DNA of 64,000 bases, taken from positions 48,463 through 112,462 of the forward strand of contig CAYMIJ010000009.1 in assembly GCA_964390465.1 (NCBI GenBank), given 5' to 3'. The translations under genes were made by a program, and so were the position numbers. Shown piece after piece: positions 62,045-64,000 of the stretch (position 1 is the first letter of the stretch; each line of letters opens with the position of its first letter). This stretch comes from JADZAI01 sp964390465 (GTDB taxonomy: Bacteria > Pseudomonadota > Alphaproteobacteria > Micropepsales > Micropepsaceae). The notes under the pieces were generated by a model, which searched no databases, was not told where the DNA came from, and saw nothing but the letters and a program-made list of their open reading frames with translations.

Positions 62045-62126
62045 CCCCTTCAGAGGAAGAGGGCGGCGCTTCGCTTCGTGACGGGTTGGAGGTCGAGAGA
62101 GAGTCTCCCGGCTGCCCGTCGCGGAG
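62045..62126 (+). promoter_or_regulatory. Conserved structured leader, copy 2
   Basis: Second copy of the leader found before DUF932, here before the ParB-like gene. Arms GACGGG (62080-62085) and CCCGTC (62115-62120) have nearly the same spacing as in copy 1 (41 versus 40 nt overall). Confidence 0.7.
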
Positions 62127-62134
62127 TAATGACA

Positions 62135-64000
62135 ATGGCAACTGCCATCCAGAAAATCACCCTCTCGTCGTCGCGCGACATTCCCTTCAACAAGCTGGTG
62201 CTCAGCCAGGCCAACGTCCGGCGCGTGAAATCCGGCGTGTCGATCGACGAGCTGGCCGAGTCCATCGCCCGGCGCGGCCTCATCCAGTCCCTGCATGTTC
62301 GCCCCGTCCTCGACGCCGAGGGCGTAGAGACTGGCATGTTCGAGGTGCCCGCCGGCGGTCGGCGCTATCGCGCGCTCGAACTGCTCGCCAAGCAGAAGCG
62401 CCTCGCCAAAACCACGCCCGTCCCATGCGTCGTCGGCGACGCCGCCAGCGGTATCCTGATCGACGAAATCTCGCTGGTCGAGAACATCGACCGGGCGCCG
62501 CTGCATCCGCTCGACCAGTTCCGGGCGTTCCAGGCCATGCGCGACAAGGGCATGACCGAGGAAGCGATCGCCGCCGCCTTCTTCGTCGGCGTCAACGTGG
62601 TGAAGCAGCGCCTGCGCCTGGCGTCGGTCTCGCCCACGCTGCTCGACATCTATGCCGAGGACGACATGACGCTCGAAATGCTGATGGCCTTCACCGTGTC
62701 GGCCGATCACGCTCGGCAGAAACAGGTCTGGGAGGCGATCAGCGCCGGTTGGCAGAAGGAGCCGTGGCAGATCCGGCGGATGCTGACCGAAACCACCGTG
62801 CGCGCGTCCGACAAGCGCGCCGTGTTCGTCGGCATCGACGCCTACGAGGCGGCCGGCGGCATGATGCTGCGCGACCTCTTCCAGTCCGACGACGGCGGAT
62901 GGCTTCAGGATGTCGGCCTGCTCGATCGCCTGGTTGCCGAGAAGCTCAAGGTCATCGCCGACGAGATCGCTACTGAGGGCTGGAAATGGGTCGAGGCCGC
63001 GTTGAGCATTCCCTACGGTGTCACCCACGGAATGCGGGAGATTGCCGGGACGCCGCTCGATATGAGCGAGGCGGAACAGGCAACGCGCGACGCCTTGCAG
63101 GTGGAATTTGATCGCTTGGTCGCTGAATATGAAGATGCCGACGAGCTGCCGGACGAGATCGATCAACGCCTTGGCGAGATCGAGGCGGCGATGGAGGAAC
63201 TCGACAATCGGCCCGTCCACTACGATCCCGCCGAGATCGCCATTGCCGGCGTCTTCGCAACCCTCGACGCCAACGGCAAGCTGGTCGTCGATCGCGGCTA
63301 TGTCCGCCCGGAGGACGAACGACCCGCCGAGCTGGAAGGTGACGATGTCCAGGAGGGCGGCGATCAGGAGACCGGGAAAGCGCCTGCCATCCAGCGTGCC
63401 GCCATCACCATCGGCGGCCAGCCTGCACCGGCAGCGGCGGAGGAAGACGAGGAGGATGGCATCAAGCCGCTGCCCGAGCGCCTCGTCACTGAACTGACGG
63501 CGCATCGCACGCTCGCCCTGCGCGACGCCGTGGCGGACCACCCGCATATCGCCATGACCGCGCTGCTGCACAAGCTGGTCTCGGACACCTTCCTGCACCG
63601 CCCGGCGACGGGCGCGCTGGAAGCCAATGTCCGGGAGGTTCACTTCGCCGCACAGGCCGAGGAGTTGAAGGACAGCCCTTCGGCAAAATCCGTCACCGAC
63701 CGGCATGATCGCTGGGGCGACCATGTTCCGGCCGATGACGAGGCGCTGTGGGATTGGCTCGTCGCGCTCGACGACGACAATCGCATGGAGTTGCTCGCCC
63801 ATTGCGTCAGCTATGGCATCAACGCGCTCTACGAACGGCCCAATCCCTATAGCGGCTCCGGTGTCAGCGAGCACGGGCTGAAGGTCCGCCTCGCACAGGC
63901 CGACCGACTGGCGCGGGCGACGGGCCTCGACATGGCGCAAGTCGGAGGTAGTGTCCTCATGAGTGGTGTAAATCTTCACGGTGGGGTGGCGGCCACCGTG
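62135..64000 (+). CDS. ParB/Spo0J-like partition-type protein, 3' end beyond the window
   Basis: 622 codons seen from ATG 62135 (GCGGAG upstream; the in-frame ATG at 62129 is too close to it). ParB N-domain: NKLVLSQANVRRVKSG, SIARRGLIQSLHVRPV, VPAGGRRYRALELL, ISLVENIDRAPLHPLDQFRAF, then helix-turn-helix-like MTEEAIAAAFFVGVNVVKQRL. A long acidic middle (AEEDEEDG) and a C-terminal helical domain follow. This large ParB-like form is typical of ICEs and plasmids rather than chromosome partition. After about 63945 the sequence no longer looks like the family, so the gene may be interrupted there. Confidence 0.8.
   Translation, partial: MATAIQKITLSSSRDIPFNKLVLSQANVRRVKSGVSIDELAESIARRGLIQSLHVRPVLDAEGVETGMFEVPAGGRRYRALELLAKQKRLAKTTPVPCVVGDAASGILIDEISLVENIDRAPLHPLDQFRAFQAMRDKGMTEEAIAAAFFVGVNVVKQRLRLASVSPTLLDIYAEDDMTLEMLMAFTVSADHARQKQVWEAISAGWQKEPWQIRRMLTETTVRASDKRAVFVGIDAYEAAGGMMLRDLFQSDDGGWLQDVGLLDRLVAEKLKVIADEIATEGWKWVEAALSIPYGVTHGMREIAGTPLDMSEAEQATRDALQVEFDRLVAEYEDADELPDEIDQRLGEIEAAMEELDNRPVHYDPAEIAIAGVFATLDANGKLVVDRGYVRPEDERPAELEGDDVQEGGDQETGKAPAIQRAAITIGGQPAPAAAEEDEEDGIKPLPERLVTELTAHRTLALRDAVADHPHIAMTALLHKLVSDTFLHRPATGALEANVREVHFAAQAEELKDSPSAKSVTDRHDRWGDHVPADDEALWDWLVALDDDNRMELLAHCVSYGINALYERPNPYSGSGVSEHGLKVRLAQADRLARATGLDMAQVGGSVLMSGVNLHGGVAATV

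Noticed and set aside
62018..63979. 653-codon minus-strand frame opposite the ParB-like gene
   Set aside because: Antisense shadow; the plus frame has ParB motifs, a leader and a ribosome-binding site.

Overview
The window is GC-rich DNA from an alphaproteobacterium. Supporting signs are an IalB-family protein, large TonB-dependent receptors with alanine/proline-rich linkers, a fad-type beta-oxidation block, and an extragenic palindrome of a kind common in this class. I cannot fix the genus; the receptor style fits a Caulobacterales or sphingomonad-like lineage.

Positions 1-40.2 kb are ordinary chromosome. They hold a secreted cyanovirin-N-like repeat protein (cut by the left edge), a 1563-residue exported protein with two von Willebrand A domains in an operon with two small membrane proteins, IalB, an AguB-type amidase, and a cobalamin-riboswitch operon btuB-btuF-btuC-btuD. 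Next come a crotonase/SDR/MBL-hydrolase cluster, a GST, a MATE exporter, tRNA-Pro(CGG), a large TonB-dependent receptor, thioesterases, a CHASE4-like histidine kinase, a transglutaminase-fold protein, an acyl-CoA dehydrogenase, two tandem paralogous ~530-residue periplasmic proteins, and fadA-fadJ. A divergent TetR-family repressor gene next to fadA is split by a 2574-bp IS21-family insertion (40279-42852). The 6-bp target duplication can be read directly, and removing the element restores a 200-codon frame exactly.

Positions 43-45.5 kb return to chromosome (zinc-type CDF exporter, DUF2855, GIY-YIG-like). From 45.6 kb to the right edge the DNA is a layered mobile island. It begins with an IS3-family element lacking a visible target duplication. 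Next is a two-gene reverse-transcriptase system with the features of defence-associated RT type 3 (DRT3), followed on the same strand by a structured RNA candidate carrying an ACACAC tract beside a UUCG hairpin and a complementary GUGUGUG tract. Then come an IS5-family element inactivated by a 23-bp tandem duplication, a decayed tyrosine recombinase, and a 45-bp 3' fragment of tRNA-Arg(CCG), which looks like an attachment site.

Beyond that fragment lies a second integrative element: an intact tyrosine integrase, then on the minus strand a compact five-gene operon with overlapping or nearly abutting genes: AbiEi-like antitoxin, AbiEii-like nucleotidyltransferase, SIR2, HerA ATPase and a DnaQ-like exonuclease. 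It is followed by plasmid/ICE-type genes (DUF932 and ParB-like) that share a conserved ~80-nt structured leader. The ParB-like reading frame may be interrupted just before the right edge.

The most interesting parts are the DRT3 locus with its RNA and the AbiE-SIR2-HerA-exonuclease operon.
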